Position numbers and translations under genes: made by a program. A DNA stretch of 64,000 nt from Saprospiraceae bacterium (GTDB lineage: Bacteria > Bacteroidota > Bacteroidia > Chitinophagales > Saprospiraceae): assembly GCA_020436935.1 (NCBI GenBank), contig JAGQWX010000026.1:1-64000 (forward strand), written 5' to 3'. Under the pieces are notes generated by a model. It ran no database searches and was not told the origin of the DNA. It worked only from the letters and a program-made list of their open reading frames with translations. This document shows, in pieces, positions 12,284 to 22,700 of the stretch; the stretch's first letter is position 1, and the number at the start of each line of letters is the position of its first letter.

Positions 12284-12862
12284 CTAAAATTGCTTTGGCT
12301 TCTGACCAATGGCGGCAAGGCTGGCTATCTCTTCAATTCTTTTTTGCCGGGTTTCACCCCGTTTGGCCAGCACCAGCCATTGCAAAATGGCTTTGCGTAC
12401 AGAATTGCTCAATCCAAGGAAAAACTCCAGGGCATTTCCGTTCCTTTTAAGGGCTTCCTGAAGGTCATCAGGCACGACCATTGATTCCACTTCATCCAGT
12501 ATTGTCCAACTGCCGTTGGCCTTTGCAACTTCAATAATATCGAGGCCGGCCTGCCTCATCTGACCAGTAGAAATCAACTTTTCTACTTTATCTTTATTGA
12601 TTTTAGACCAGGTTCCTTTTGCCTTTCTTTTGGTAAAGTATTGAATGGTGCTGTTTTCCTCAAACTTCCTCACCACGCTGTCAATCCATCCATAGCACAG
12701 TGCTTCATCTACCGCCTCACTCCAGCTGATGCTTGGCATATTGGAGCTCTTTTTGTATTGAATTAACCAGATGTGGTCCTTTGTTTTATGATTTTTTTCC
12801 AACCAGGCTCTCCATTCAGCCCTTGTGGACGGATAAAAGGTTTCTATTTTTTTACCATTCAT
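12284..12862 (-). CDS. YdeI/OmpD-associated (OmdA) family protein
   Basis: The 192-residue cytoplasmic protein matches the YdeI/OmdA family, with the family segments FYPSTRAEWRAWLEKNH, a central SWSEAVDEALCYGWIDSVV and the KRKAKGTWSKINKDKVEKL segment. The C-terminal helix pair (ALEFFLGLSNSVRKAILQWL, then KRGETRQKRIEEIAS) is also typical. Members are often annotated as bacteriocin-protection or OmpD-associated proteins, but their biochemical role is not settled. It lies 11 bases after the bestrophin gene on the same strand, so the two are probably co-transcribed. Confidence 0.9.
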   Translation of the reverse strand: MNGKKIETFYPSTRAEWRAWLEKNHKTKDHIWLIQYKKSSNMPSISWSEAVDEALCYGWIDSVVRKFEENSTIQYFTKRKAKGTWSKINKDKVEKLISTGQMRQAGLDIIEVAKANGSWTILDEVESMVVPDDLQEALKRNGNALEFFLGLSNSVRKAILQWLVLAKRGETRQKRIEEIASLAAIGQKPKQF

Positions 12863-12873
12863 AAGCCAGCCTC

Positions 12874-13935
12874 TTACATTTCTGTAAAGTATTTTACAGG
12901 AAATTGTTTTGGAATATCCTCTGGTTTTTCACCCAGATTTTGTCGCAAATCAATCTCTATACCTCTGGATATTGTAGATATCGGGACGTCATTGGCCGAA
13001 CCTTCAAATGGGTTTTCTCCCGTTCTTCCTATCCTCTCCATCGTGTGAAAAACCCAGGCAACCTTGACATAAAATGGAACGGTGAGCCAGATGAAAAACT
13101 CTCCAGCGATGGGTTGGGCTTCCATAATCTCATGGCCGATTTCTACAAATTGCGGAACGAGCGCAAAAGGAAGAAAAAAGACGAATGTCCACATAAAATA
13201 GTGGTTGAGTGAAGCAAAATGCCTGGGGTAGGGAAAGTTTTTTATTCGCTCTGACTTGCCCTGATGGTTGAAAAGCTCAGCAATGATTTGTTCCAATTGC
13301 AGAAATGAAAACTCCCACAGTAGTTTTTTTTCTTCCAAATCCCGAAGGTGGTGCGATTGCAAATACAGGATGGCCGTCTGTTTATTGGACTTGGAAAGCA
13401 CATAGGCCAAATCCTCTTCAGAAAGATAAGGTTTGAGATCTTCTTCCACACTGGAGTCCCATTCCGGGGGATGTACTACAGCACTCCATTCCTTATTTGT
13501 TTTTTCCTGAACTGCTGTCTCCCATGGCTTTGAAACCCGCATGGCATGTCTCAAAGCGGTCAACCATGCGATGTGTCTGTAAGTCAGGGTTTTGACGATT
13601 GCTTCTTTTTCTCCCCGGGATAATTTTACATCGGCATGTTCATCGCTCACCATGTCCTGCACATACATACCAAAGGTTCTCGAAGTATTGACAATGCCTC
13701 CCCATATTTGGCGGGCTTCCCAGATTCTCCCGTATGCAGAATTGTTTTGAAAACCAATAACAAAAGCAACGGCGGTGCCTATGAGTGCCAGCGGGGCCCA
13801 TGGGATTTTGAGCCAGTGCAAATCAAAAAAATGATAAACAGCTACAACCAGAGTGATGAAAGCAAAAAAGAACATGCTCTCATATCTGGTCCAGCGGATC
13901 ATATCTAAGGCTCTGTAGACGTGTTTGGTATACAT
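12874..13935 (-). CDS. Bestrophin-family anion channel
   Basis: The 353-residue inner-membrane protein belongs to the bacterial bestrophin (UPF0187) family, pentameric ion channels. The N-terminal segment ends in RWTRYESMFFFAFITLVVAVYHFF. The second helix WAPLALIGTAVAFVIGFQNNSAYGRIWEARQIWGGIVN contains the signature NxxYxRxWEAR-type motif. A later helix pair (MWTFVFFLPFALVPQF, FFIWLTVPFYVKVAWVFHTMERIG) and the closing ENPFEGSANDVPISTISRGIEIDLRQ are also family-typical. The length matches the family. Confidence 0.95.
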   Translation of the reverse strand: MYTKHVYRALDMIRWTRYESMFFFAFITLVVAVYHFFDLHWLKIPWAPLALIGTAVAFVIGFQNNSAYGRIWEARQIWGGIVNTSRTFGMYVQDMVSDEHADVKLSRGEKEAIVKTLTYRHIAWLTALRHAMRVSKPWETAVQEKTNKEWSAVVHPPEWDSSVEEDLKPYLSEEDLAYVLSKSNKQTAILYLQSHHLRDLEEKKLLWEFSFLQLEQIIAELFNHQGKSERIKNFPYPRHFASLNHYFMWTFVFFLPFALVPQFVEIGHEIMEAQPIAGEFFIWLTVPFYVKVAWVFHTMERIGRTGENPFEGSANDVPISTISRGIEIDLRQNLGEKPEDIPKQFPVKYFTEM

Positions 13936-14070
13936 CTGCGGAAAAGTTATTACTTTGAAAAAAGTGAAAGCCTAAATATACCAATAGGAAAATGTAACCA
14001 TCAAATTTGGCTCATGAAAATGGTCAAATCCAACTCATTTTGAAATCATAAGCGCTTCACAGAATGGAGG

Positions 14071-14445
14071 TCAATACTTCCACTTTGCATCATGCTCCTC
14101 TACTTCCTGCATGCGGTGCCTGGCGATTTTGCTGATGAGATCAATGGGCAATTCCTGATCCAGCGGGAATTGAATGGTATCTTTCCCTGTCTTATATTTT
14201 GACAAGTCCTCTTTGAAGGGCAATAATGCGGGCCCGGTTGGCATGAATGTCACATGATTTTTGAATCCACTGAAGGAAAACAGAATCCTTTTGCCGGTAA
14301 GAACGGGCACACCCCATTTGATCTCTTCTATTGCATTTGGCGCAATGTTCAGCAAAACTTCCCTGATGGCAAGGAGCTTCTCCTGAGTTTGAATTGGAAA
14401 ATTGGAGATGTATTCGTCGACAGATTTGGGTTTGGGTGTGGACAT
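14071..14445 (-). CDS. DUF1801 (iron-chaperone/YdhG-like) protein
   Basis: I start the 124-residue protein at 14445 (MSTPKPKSVDEY). An upstream in-frame ATG at 14514 adds 23 hydrophobic residues that are not part of the family. The domain shows SVDEYISNFPIQTQEKLLAIREVLLNIAPNAIEEIKWGVPVL and later FPLDQELPIDLISKIARHRMQEVEE, as in DUF1801 proteins such as B. subtilis Fra, a frataxin-like iron chaperone. It is a cytoplasmic single-domain protein, apparently monocistronic. Confidence 0.88.
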   Translation of the reverse strand: MSTPKPKSVDEYISNFPIQTQEKLLAIREVLLNIAPNAIEEIKWGVPVLTGKRILFSFSGFKNHVTFMPTGPALLPFKEDLSKYKTGKDTIQFPLDQELPIDLISKIARHRMQEVEEHDAKWKY

Positions 14446-14714
14446 TGGAGTGGCGATGTTAATATAGATATTTGAAATAATAGATGAACTTAAAAAAACT
14501 TTGGAATTCGCCATGTAACTTTTGTTATATAACCTGCGAAGTTTACTAATTTAAATTTGGAACCAAATCTTCCCTGGATAACCAAAGCATAATTTGCAAG
14601 TAGAATTCTTGCAAGTCAAATTTTCTAAAATATTTTAGTAAAAAATATTGTGTTATTTTATTACATTACCATGTCTTTAGAAGGCAGGTTTCTTTTTTAG
14701 TCAATAGTTATCCA

Positions 14715-15476
14715 ATGATGCACCCCTTTAAAGTATTAATCGTCGACGATGAATTGGCATCTCAAAACCTTTTGTCAACCATCATCACCAATTATTGTCC
14801 CCAGTTCTCAGTAGTTGGAAGCGCCGGAGATTTGCCATCTGCAATTTCAAAATACAATACTTTATGCCCGGATGTTTTGTGTATGGATTATGATTTGGGA
14901 AATATCACTGGCTTTGATATTTTAGACCTGCTCAACATAGGTAAGTGCGTGCTGATTTTGACCACCGCCTTTGAAGAACACGCCTTGAAAGCCTTCAAAT
15001 ACCAGGCAAGCGACTATTGGCTCAAACCTTACACACCCAAAGACATCGTCAGCGCTTTACAAAGATTGGTCCCAATACTTGAAGAACGTCGGCTGGTTTC
15101 AAAATGGACGGGTAATGAGTTGAAATCAACCACTTCCCGCGAAGACGCCAAGTTTTGTGTGCATACCTCTGATGGCATTTCTGTATACCAAATTTCTAAT
15201 ATTGTTCGCTTGGAAGGAGAAGGAGCCTATTGTCAGATATATTTAAGGGATGGCACTTCCAACTTATTAAGTAAAAACCTCAAAGAAGTTTATAGCGCGC
15301 TTCCCGGAGAATTGTTTTTCAGGGTCCACGATAGCCATGTCATCAATCTCAATTTTGTAAAGGAATTCAAAAAAGAAGATGGAGGTTTCATTGTTCTGTC
15401 CAACAACGATAGGCTGCCGGTATCCCGAAGGAAAAAACAAGAATTTGTGGATAGGTTGGTCCGGTTGCAAGCATGA
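14715..15476 (+). CDS. LytTR-family response regulator
   Basis: The 253-residue protein has a receiver domain (about 6-120) and a LytTR DNA-binding domain (about 145-250). The receiver carries the acidic pocket D11/D12, probable phospho-acceptor D58 in DVLCMDYDLG, and the switch Lys in DYWLKPY. The LytTR domain has IVRLEGEGAYCQIYLRDG, FFRVHDSHVINLNFVKEF and RLPVSRRKKQEF. LytTR proteins bind two or more direct repeats spaced about two helical turns apart. The stop overlaps the kinase start by 4 bases, so this is a cognate pair. Three promoters in this window carry 20-21-bp-spaced direct repeats that I infer to be its targets. The start could be Met1 or Met2. Confidence 0.95.
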   Translation: MMHPFKVLIVDDELASQNLLSTIITNYCPQFSVVGSAGDLPSAISKYNTLCPDVLCMDYDLGNITGFDILDLLNIGKCVLILTTAFEEHALKAFKYQASDYWLKPYTPKDIVSALQRLVPILEERRLVSKWTGNELKSTTSREDAKFCVHTSDGISVYQISNIVRLEGEGAYCQIYLRDGTSNLLSKNLKEVYSALPGELFFRVHDSHVINLNFVKEFKKEDGGFIVLSNNDRLPVSRRKKQEFVDRLVRLQA

Positions 15477-18325
15477 GGTGGCTGGTCTTTTTCTTATTCC
15501 TGACAGGTCATCTATTTGGTCAGTTTGAAGACTATACCATCAAAAACTTTACCATTGATGATGGCTTGCCCAGCAATGAATGTCATAAAGTTTTGCAGGA
15601 TTCCCTGGGATACATTTGGATAGCAACAGACAGAGGGTTGGTGCGTTTTGATGGGTCTGGATTTAAAACATATGGAGTTTCAAAGGGACTCAAAGATGTT
15701 TCGGTTTTATATATGATTATGGATGAGGATCAAAGTATTTATTTAAGTACACTAAGTAAAGATATTTATCATTTTATTCCATCATTGGATTCTATTGTAC
15801 TTTTTGAATTCAACCAACCTTTGTCTGTCTATAGAGATTCCTCAACTTACTTTATGTTAAGACATGCAGATAAGGATTTTTTTTATGTACAAGCGTATAA
15901 TATTGGATATCTGAAAATATCAAAAAAAAGTGGCAGAATTTTAGTGTACAACAACGAAGGATTTTTTTACAGACTTTACTTTTTTGATAATAATCCATTT
16001 TTAGGAATAGCTCACTCAGGCAAAAATTTGATTGGATTAAAAACTGATTCATATAAAATTCAAGTACAACAAGCTAAAAGTACAAGACCCAGTTATGCTT
16101 TCAAGATTGATGATAGTCGGACAATTGTCAATTTAATGCATACAAGATATATTTTTGAAGGTCAAAATTTAAAAAAAATACAAAAAGGTATAGAATTCAG
16201 TTCTTTTTATGCTATGGACAACAATCAAGGATACTTAAGTGCTCATATTGACAAGCATGGAGTAAGGTATTATGGTTCGTATAAAAATCTTTTGGATGAT
16301 CAATTTATAAAAATTATAGATGGAGTTTCGGCAACTTGCATTTTACGTGACAAGCAAAAAAACTTTTTTGTGACTACTACAGATAGGGGTTTTTATTACT
16401 TAAAACATAATTTTATAGAACCTATTAAATTAATGAAATGGACGGATTCAGATATCAGGAATATTGTTTTTGAAGATTCGTCTAAATTATTTCTGATTTG
16501 TGATGAAAACGTGGTCTTAGAATATAATTTATTTCACCGGAATGTATGTTTAATTGAAAAGTCAAACTATGAATTGGGTGATTTTATGTATGATAATGAT
16601 TTACGTAAAGTAATAATTGGTAGTAATTATTCAAAAAATAATTTTGGAAAAAATAAAACTGTATTATTAAAAGATAATGAAGGTTATTCTGCTGGTTTCC
16701 GTAAACTTATAAGATTGGACAATTATCGAAATTTGGGGGTTTCATTTTCTAGTTATTTTCTTATTTATGATGAAGATTTTCAAAATATATTATATTCATC
16801 AAAGCATAAACTACCCTTAACTAAACCTATGAGTGGTTTTGCATACAAAGACAGTTTAATAATTATTGGCACAATAACTGGTCTTTGTTTGTTAGAGAAT
16901 AATCGACTTAAAGTATTAAACAATATTCATCCCCTTTTTGCATCCAGGATTAATGAAATAGCAAAAGACCATAATTATTTTTATCTCGCAACTCTTGGAC
17001 AAGGTCTTTTGATCTGGGATGGTGATAAACAAGTCACGCAACTTACAGAAAACGAAGGCCTCGTTTCAAACAACCTGGAAAGTGTATACGTGGACAGCAA
17101 AGGGCTCATCTACACTTGCACGAATTCAGGCCTATCGATTATTAAAGTGGAGAATGGTACTTTTCAGATATACAATCTTACTACCCATCATGGTTTGCCT
17201 TCCAATCGGGTGCGTGAAGTAATAGAAATAGGGGGAGAAATTTATATCGCCACTGCTTCCGGATTGTGTAAATTGAATAGTTTACCGGAAAATCCTGCTC
17301 CCATTCCGCCCATTCTTGAGGAGATTAAAGTAAATGAACAGGTTTTTAAGCCAGGTTTTTTTCCTTACCATTTGTCATTTAAAGAAAATAATATCAGCCT
17401 TTCATTTCGCTCATTGGATATTGCCATGCTTGGTGATTTAAAGTATAGGGTCAGTACGGACGAAAATAAATGGTCCGCAGTTGAAGGCACGACAACCAGT
17501 TTTTTGGACCTTTCGCCTGGACATCATACTTTTTACGTTCAAGCATCCAATTATAAAGATGCATGGAGTGAGTCCGTCAAATACTCTGTGACCATTTCTC
17601 CGGCATGGTGGAATACCATTTACTTCAGACTGGGAACAATCTCCTTGCTTTCGGGATTGGGATTAGTGCTCTACAAACGCAGGGTTAGTCAGCTAAAGGA
17701 AGTTAATACACTTCAAAAAGAGGTGTATAAACTCGAACGTTCTGCACTAGCCGCCCAAATGAATCCCCACTTCATTTTTAATTCTCTGAATTCTATCCAA
17801 AACTACATCATCAGCCATGATAAAGAAACAGCCATGGATTATCTGGGCCAGTTTGCCAAGCTGATTCGACTTAACCTAAAGGGCAGCATGGATGAAAAAG
17901 TAAGCCTTGATAGTGAGATAAAGCTGCTCAAATATTATCTCAATTTGGAGCAAATGCGATTCAACCACAATTTTGAATACGATATCAAAGCCGAAGCAGT
18001 TGAGGAGCCTGAGTCTATATTTTTCCCACCTCTACTGATTCAACCATTCGTGGAGAATGCTATTTTGCATGGTGTTCAACACCTAGTCTCAGGAGGAATG
18101 ATTACGGTGGAGTTTTCAAGGCACAACGATTATCTACAGGTCATCATCAGTGACAATGGTCCGGGTATCAGGACGACTGAAACCAAAAAGCAGCGGCAAT
18201 CTTATGGCATGTCCATTACCAAAAAAAGACTTGAAAAAATAAATTCATCTTCTGACTTTACCTATGAAATATCCCCGTCGCTTTCAGGGAGTGGTACCAG
18301 CGTAAAAATACGTATACAGATTTAG
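15473..18325 (+). CDS. Propeller-type sensor histidine kinase (LytS/His_kinase family)
   Basis: The 950-residue membrane kinase starts inside the regulator stop codon. A signal peptide (1-17) leads into a large beta-propeller sensor (about 20-620). The first blade, IDDGLPSNECHKVLQDSLGYIWIATDRGLVRFDG, and later blades such as GLVSNNLESVYVDSKGLIYTCTNSGL and GLPSNRVREV are two-component-regulator propeller repeats. A Y_Y_Y domain (about 633-705), one transmembrane helix (about 714-733) and a LytS-type kinase core follow, with phospho-His766 in AAQMNPHFIFNSLNS. The ATPase domain has LIQPFVENAILHG and ISDNGPGI. The sensor is therefore periplasmic. The middle of the propeller (about 15.7-17.0 kb) is markedly more AT-rich than both ends of the same gene. 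Confidence 0.95.
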   Translation: MRWLVFFLFLTGHLFGQFEDYTIKNFTIDDGLPSNECHKVLQDSLGYIWIATDRGLVRFDGSGFKTYGVSKGLKDVSVLYMIMDEDQSIYLSTLSKDIYHFIPSLDSIVLFEFNQPLSVYRDSSTYFMLRHADKDFFYVQAYNIGYLKISKKSGRILVYNNEGFFYRLYFFDNNPFLGIAHSGKNLIGLKTDSYKIQVQQAKSTRPSYAFKIDDSRTIVNLMHTRYIFEGQNLKKIQKGIEFSSFYAMDNNQGYLSAHIDKHGVRYYGSYKNLLDDQFIKIIDGVSATCILRDKQKNFFVTTTDRGFYYLKHNFIEPIKLMKWTDSDIRNIVFEDSSKLFLICDENVVLEYNLFHRNVCLIEKSNYELGDFMYDNDLRKVIIGSNYSKNNFGKNKTVLLKDNEGYSAGFRKLIRLDNYRNLGVSFSSYFLIYDEDFQNILYSSKHKLPLTKPMSGFAYKDSLIIIGTITGLCLLENNRLKVLNNIHPLFASRINEIAKDHNYFYLATLGQGLLIWDGDKQVTQLTENEGLVSNNLESVYVDSKGLIYTCTNSGLSIIKVENGTFQIYNLTTHHGLPSNRVREVIEIGGEIYIATASGLCKLNSLPENPAPIPPILEEIKVNEQVFKPGFFPYHLSFKENNISLSFRSLDIAMLGDLKYRVSTDENKWSAVEGTTTSFLDLSPGHHTFYVQASNYKDAWSESVKYSVTISPAWWNTIYFRLGTISLLSGLGLVLYKRRVSQLKEVNTLQKEVYKLERSALAAQMNPHFIFNSLNSIQNYIISHDKETAMDYLGQFAKLIRLNLKGSMDEKVSLDSEIKLLKYYLNLEQMRFNHNFEYDIKAEAVEEPESIFFPPLLIQPFVENAILHGVQHLVSGGMITVEFSRHNDYLQVIISDNGPGIRTTETKKQRQSYGMSITKKRLEKINSSSDFTYEISPSLSGSGTSVKIRIQI

Positions 18326-18334
18326 ACAGGCCAT

Positions 18335-18426
18335 TACCACTTACAGCCAAAAACTACCACTTGTCAAACCAAAGCTACCGAATTTAAATACATCGCCCTT
18401 TCTTCATGTTCTCCTAAATAACTTAG
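18335..18426 (+). promoter_or_regulatory. Putative LytTR-controlled promoter A (triple direct repeat)
   Basis: Three direct half-sites lie upstream of the giant operon: TACCACTT at 18335, TACCACTT at 18355 and TACCGAATT at 18376 (spacing 20 and 21). A -7-like TAACTTAG follows at 18419, 43 bases after the third copy. The same layout recurs at 45110-45200 and 48086-48177. LytTR regulators recognise direct repeats with this two-turn spacing, and the LytTR gene is the adjacent upstream gene. That it binds here is inference. Confidence 0.7.
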
Positions 18427-18443
18427 TTGAATAAATATGAATA

Positions 18444-18722
18444 TTGGAAGCAGTGCTTTGGGATGGATATAAACAATTGCATGGAATAATCGAATTCCGG
18501 GCTGAGGACTTGTCTTTTTCTTTATTGGACTTTAAGGAAACAGACTTACAATTGATTATCCCGTTTCGGAATATCAAAAAAGTGTGCTATCACAAACTAT
18601 ATGCCCTGAGTATTGACGGAGTAGAGGTCCAGACCAATGACAATAAGGTGAATGTATTTGTGGTAGAAAATGCGGCGGGCCTGCGAAAGTTGGTGGAGGA
18701 AAGAATAAAATATTTAAAATAA
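18444..18722 (+). CDS. Small cytoplasmic protein with PH/GRAM-like fold, TTG start
   Basis: The 92-residue product lacks a signal peptide. Its pattern (WDGYKQLHGIIEFRAEDLSFSLLDFKETDLQLIIPFRNIKKVCYHKLY, then a C-terminal helix AAGLRKLVEERIKYLK) resembles PH/GRAM-type domains: a beta-sandwich closed by one helix. The start must be TTG at 18444. A stop (18438-18440) sits one codon upstream, and there is no internal Met. An ATG at 18437 opens only a 12-codon frame in another phase. It is the first gene after promoter A, 6 bases before the next start, so it leads the operon. I do not recognise a named family. Confidence 0.7.
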   Translation: MEAVLWDGYKQLHGIIEFRAEDLSFSLLDFKETDLQLIIPFRNIKKVCYHKLYALSIDGVEVQTNDNKVNVFVVENAAGLRKLVEERIKYLK

Positions 18723-18728
18723 ATGTGA

Positions 18729-19730
18729 ATGGGTTTGATATTAAAGAATTTATGGTGTTGTCTCATTTTATTGATGTTGTGTCAATTGAGCGCCCAAAGC
18801 GGAAAGATGAAAGTGACGAGCGAAGGAGCACTTGTTCCGCAAGGGCAACATCAAAATGTAATGGCACCGGAGAATGGTTTGATGATGTATGATACCCTGA
18901 CCTCCACCTTTTGGTATTTCGGCAACAGCATGTGGAAAGAAATTGGCAGCGATGGAGATTCAAGCCCTACCAATGAATTGCAAAGCATTACCGCTTCCTT
19001 GACAGGTGATACCATGTATTTGAGCAACGGTGGCTATTTGATTGTGCCCGGTATAAGCGCTGCTAACCATGTGCTTGATGCAGATGGCAATGAATACACT
19101 ACTGTGAAGATTGGCAATCAGATATGGCTCAAAGAGAACCTTCGCACAACGAAATTTAATGACGGGACACCCATTCCTAAAGTGGAAAGCAATGCAGAGT
19201 GGCATATTACAAACTGGGAATACAATCAGTTACCCCCAGCTTTCTGCTGGTACAACAATGATAGTGTAACGTATGCCAGTGTTTATGGGGCTTTATACAA
19301 AAAAAGCGTTGTGGATACATCACTTAATGGTGGAAAAAATGTATGTCCTTTAGGTTTTAGGGTGCCGCGAAGTGCTGACATGATGGAGCTTGTAAGTTTC
19401 GCTGGGGGCGAAGTTGCAGGAAAGAACTTAAAATCAGAAGGATGTTCCGACAATGTTTTGGATATACAACTTTGGAGTTGTTCCATTCATGCTGATCCAG
19501 GGACTGATATTTACGGAATGACTTTAAAGCCTGCTGGGTCTAGAACAAACCAGGGCGTTTTTTTTGATCCCAAACAAAGGCTGTATCTATTAACTGAACC
19601 ACTAGATTGGCACATCGGACTTTCAGCTGGTGAATATATTCACGCAGGATCCTTCACAGATGAATTTATTTTGGATAACTATTTCACATTAATTGGCTAT
19701 GGGATGTCAATAAGATGTATAAAAGAGTAA
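18729..19730 (+). CDS. Secreted FISUMP-domain protein
   Basis: The 333-residue protein has a signal peptide (about 1-23, LMLCQLSAQ) and an N-terminal region typical of Bacteroidota proteins with PQGQ...MMYDTLTSTFWYFGNSMWKE. A FISUMP (Fibrobacter succinogenes major paralogous) domain follows from about residue 115: DADGNEYTTVKIGNQIWLKENLRTTKFNDGTPI, WYNND, then CPLGFRVP. This domain is widespread in surface lipoproteins, but its function is unknown. The protein lacks a lipobox and T9SS tail. It is the second gene of the LytTR-type operon, with only 3 bases to the next start. Confidence 0.9.
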   Translation: MGLILKNLWCCLILLMLCQLSAQSGKMKVTSEGALVPQGQHQNVMAPENGLMMYDTLTSTFWYFGNSMWKEIGSDGDSSPTNELQSITASLTGDTMYLSNGGYLIVPGISAANHVLDADGNEYTTVKIGNQIWLKENLRTTKFNDGTPIPKVESNAEWHITNWEYNQLPPAFCWYNNDSVTYASVYGALYKKSVVDTSLNGGKNVCPLGFRVPRSADMMELVSFAGGEVAGKNLKSEGCSDNVLDIQLWSCSIHADPGTDIYGMTLKPAGSRTNQGVFFDPKQRLYLLTEPLDWHIGLSAGEYIHAGSFTDEFILDNYFTLIGYGMSIRCIKE

Positions 19731-19733
19731 AAA

Positions 19734-22700
19734 TTGCGTAGAGAATTCAAACATATCATTTCATTCATTTGTGGCATAGGTATCCTTTGGGCGCAAAAAA
19801 TGGAAGCACAATGCGGGACTTTCAACACATTTTCTTGCAGTATCATTCAACAAGCCACTGAAAGACCTATTGCAGTTTTGAGCTCGATTAAAGATTCAAA
19901 TGGTGACATCATCAGCATTGGCACAGAAAATATACTGAACACAAATGCTCTTTTTTTTACCAAGACTTCTGGAACAGGAGCAATAAAACTTTCCCAAACC
20001 ATAAAACTAAGCACCAATGTAATTGGTCAAAACTTTGAGTTGAAACAAGACAGTTTTAAGACTTCGGTATTTTTGATACAGTTTGAAAAAAATTATCTGC
20101 TGGCATTACCTGTAAAAAGAAGCAATGCACCAACGCATGAAGATGTGATGGTCATTTCGCTCAATATGCTAGGAGAAATGGAGTCAAGTTTTCTTTTATC
20201 GGATAACATAAATGCCAATGCCCGACAGGAAGTTTTTGTAAAGGATTTTCAACTGCTGAATAATATCCCTACACTTTTAATCTACGATGTGCTGGAAGAC
20301 CAGACATCCCTAATGACATACGATGGTCTTAGCAAAAGCTTCATTCGAAAACAGATCATCAGTGGCTTTCATGGGGCTAAAATCATTGCCAGCCCGGCCT
20401 TTTATAATGAAAAACAACAATACTCAGTTGTAGGTTTTAATCCGGAGGGAACCATCAAAATTTTACCCCTGGATGCCAACTTTCAATCTATTTCTTATGG
20501 AGTGGTGGAGGTAAATCAGCAGTTTGTATCCGGGAAAAATTACAGCATTAATGATGCGATTTATCTAAATGGTACCATCATAGTAGCAGGGAATTTGGAA
20601 GACCGGCTACACCAGGGCATTTTGACCTCCATTAACAATGGCAGCAATCAACAAAAAGATTATTCAAAGTCGATCAGTTTTGGCAGCATTCTGGGCTTAT
20701 CCACTTCATTTTATATCAACAATATTTTTGTTGAAGGGGCTGATCTTATTGTTTTCGGAAATGCAGAAGTTCTTCCAGGTCGACAAAGACAAGGTGTTGT
20801 GGCTAAAATGCCTTTAGTGGGGGGAAACTTTAATTCTGTAGCCAGTCTCAAAGAAAAGGTAGGAAGTCCTTCAAATGTGATTTTATCTGCTTCAAAAATC
20901 AGCGGAGGATACCTCCTATCTGGATATGGGCATAAATCCTCGAGTGAAACAGGCTTAGATCATGCCTACCTTGGACAAATGGCCAATGATTTAAGTTTCA
21001 ACGGTAATTCGTGCAAGTATACCGGTGAACTACTTCTTTCCCAAACACTCAGTCTTACTTATGCCGGCAATGAAGAGAACCTGAGCCACAAGCCTATGCC
21101 TGCTTCTCCCGCACAAATCAGCGTTGCCAACACAAGTTTCGTACAGGAATTTTGTTATCGTGCATGTGACGTGGACCCATCGACAGTAGATGGCATCAAT
21201 GCAGTGCTGTGTGGAAATGATGCGGATAATTATCTGGTGAAATTCATTGAAAACAGCGATGGACTATATGTGCTATCCAATCAATTTTTGAAGGATACCT
21301 CAAGTATTATTCTAAGAAAATATGACGCTGCATACAATCAGGTTTGGGCTGTCAATTTTCCAAAAAATACTTCTGCCAGTGATTTTATCGTCCAAAACAA
21401 ACAAATTTTTATCGTTGGACTTACTTTGCCCTTTAACCCGAGCAATTCATCAATTCTTGCAAAATTCACTGATTTAGGTAGCCAATACCAAAGTGATTTT
21501 TTTAAAATTGTTCAGTTGAGCAATAACCGGGAGGGCTTACGAGGAATCAATTTTGATGCTAAAACAGGCAATTATATCATTTCAGGTCACGAGGGATTTG
21601 ACAGTGGTGACGACATAAGACTGATTTCAGTTGACAACAATGGCAATATATTAAAACAAAAGGAACAAAATTATCAGGATGACCAAATGTGGTCGGGATT
21701 GGTGAAAGATTGGGATGGAAACTTTCTTTATTTTGGGGAGAACCCTGCAAATGATGTTTGGGGGGTTATTGTAAAGATAGATTCGGAGCTGAATTCTCTT
21801 GGCTACTATGCTTATCCAGCTTTAATGTATATAAGAGATATCGCGATAAACCCTGTATCTAAAAGAAGGGTTTTGGCTTCCAATAAGCACATAACCCTTG
21901 TCAATGAAAATTTTTCACCTTTGCACCACTTTGTAATAAATGAATCGGTATCGAATCGGTGGGTTAGAGGGCCAATATTTGATGGGACAGGTAAGGAATA
22001 CTATTATGTGTTTTCCAGTGCAAGACAGGACGCTAAATCCATATCAATTGTAAGCCGATTTGAATTGGTAAATGACAGGCTTATTCACCACTGGTCAAAA
22101 AAATTTGCAGACGGTGATGCTGTTGGCCAAATGGGCTTAGGGCAATTCAGAGGTGTGGATGACTTCTTGTACCTCGAGAGCAGAAAAGATACACTAATTG
22201 GAAATGGCAAAGTGGACATCCTCATGACAGATTTTAAGAAAAACCTCTGCAAATTTCAGGAGGTGCCAATCACCATGAATAGCTCGCAAATAGGAGTGAA
22301 CACCTTGGTCATTAATGATACTCAAATTGCCTTGCCTACATTCACAAATGCAAGTGTTACACAAGGAAATTTATGGAATTGCAAAGCATACGATGCATGT
22401 GCTATACCTGACAGTTGCCAGATATCTATTGAATTTACATCTGATTGTGAGTCCATACATTTGAATGGAATCGGCAAAAATTTTCAAAGTGTATCAAATG
22501 TCACTTACCAGTGGAAGGGCATGAATTTTGATTTTCAGAGCAACTTGGCTAAACCCAGTTTAGCCATAAAAGACCTGCCCAAACAAATCATTATCTGTCT
22601 GGAAGCAAGCGACGGCAAATGTACTGCATCTGTATGTGATACGATCGTTTTGAAAGATCCGGAAGCGCCTGTATTTGAGACTTGTCCGGAAGAAGTACAA

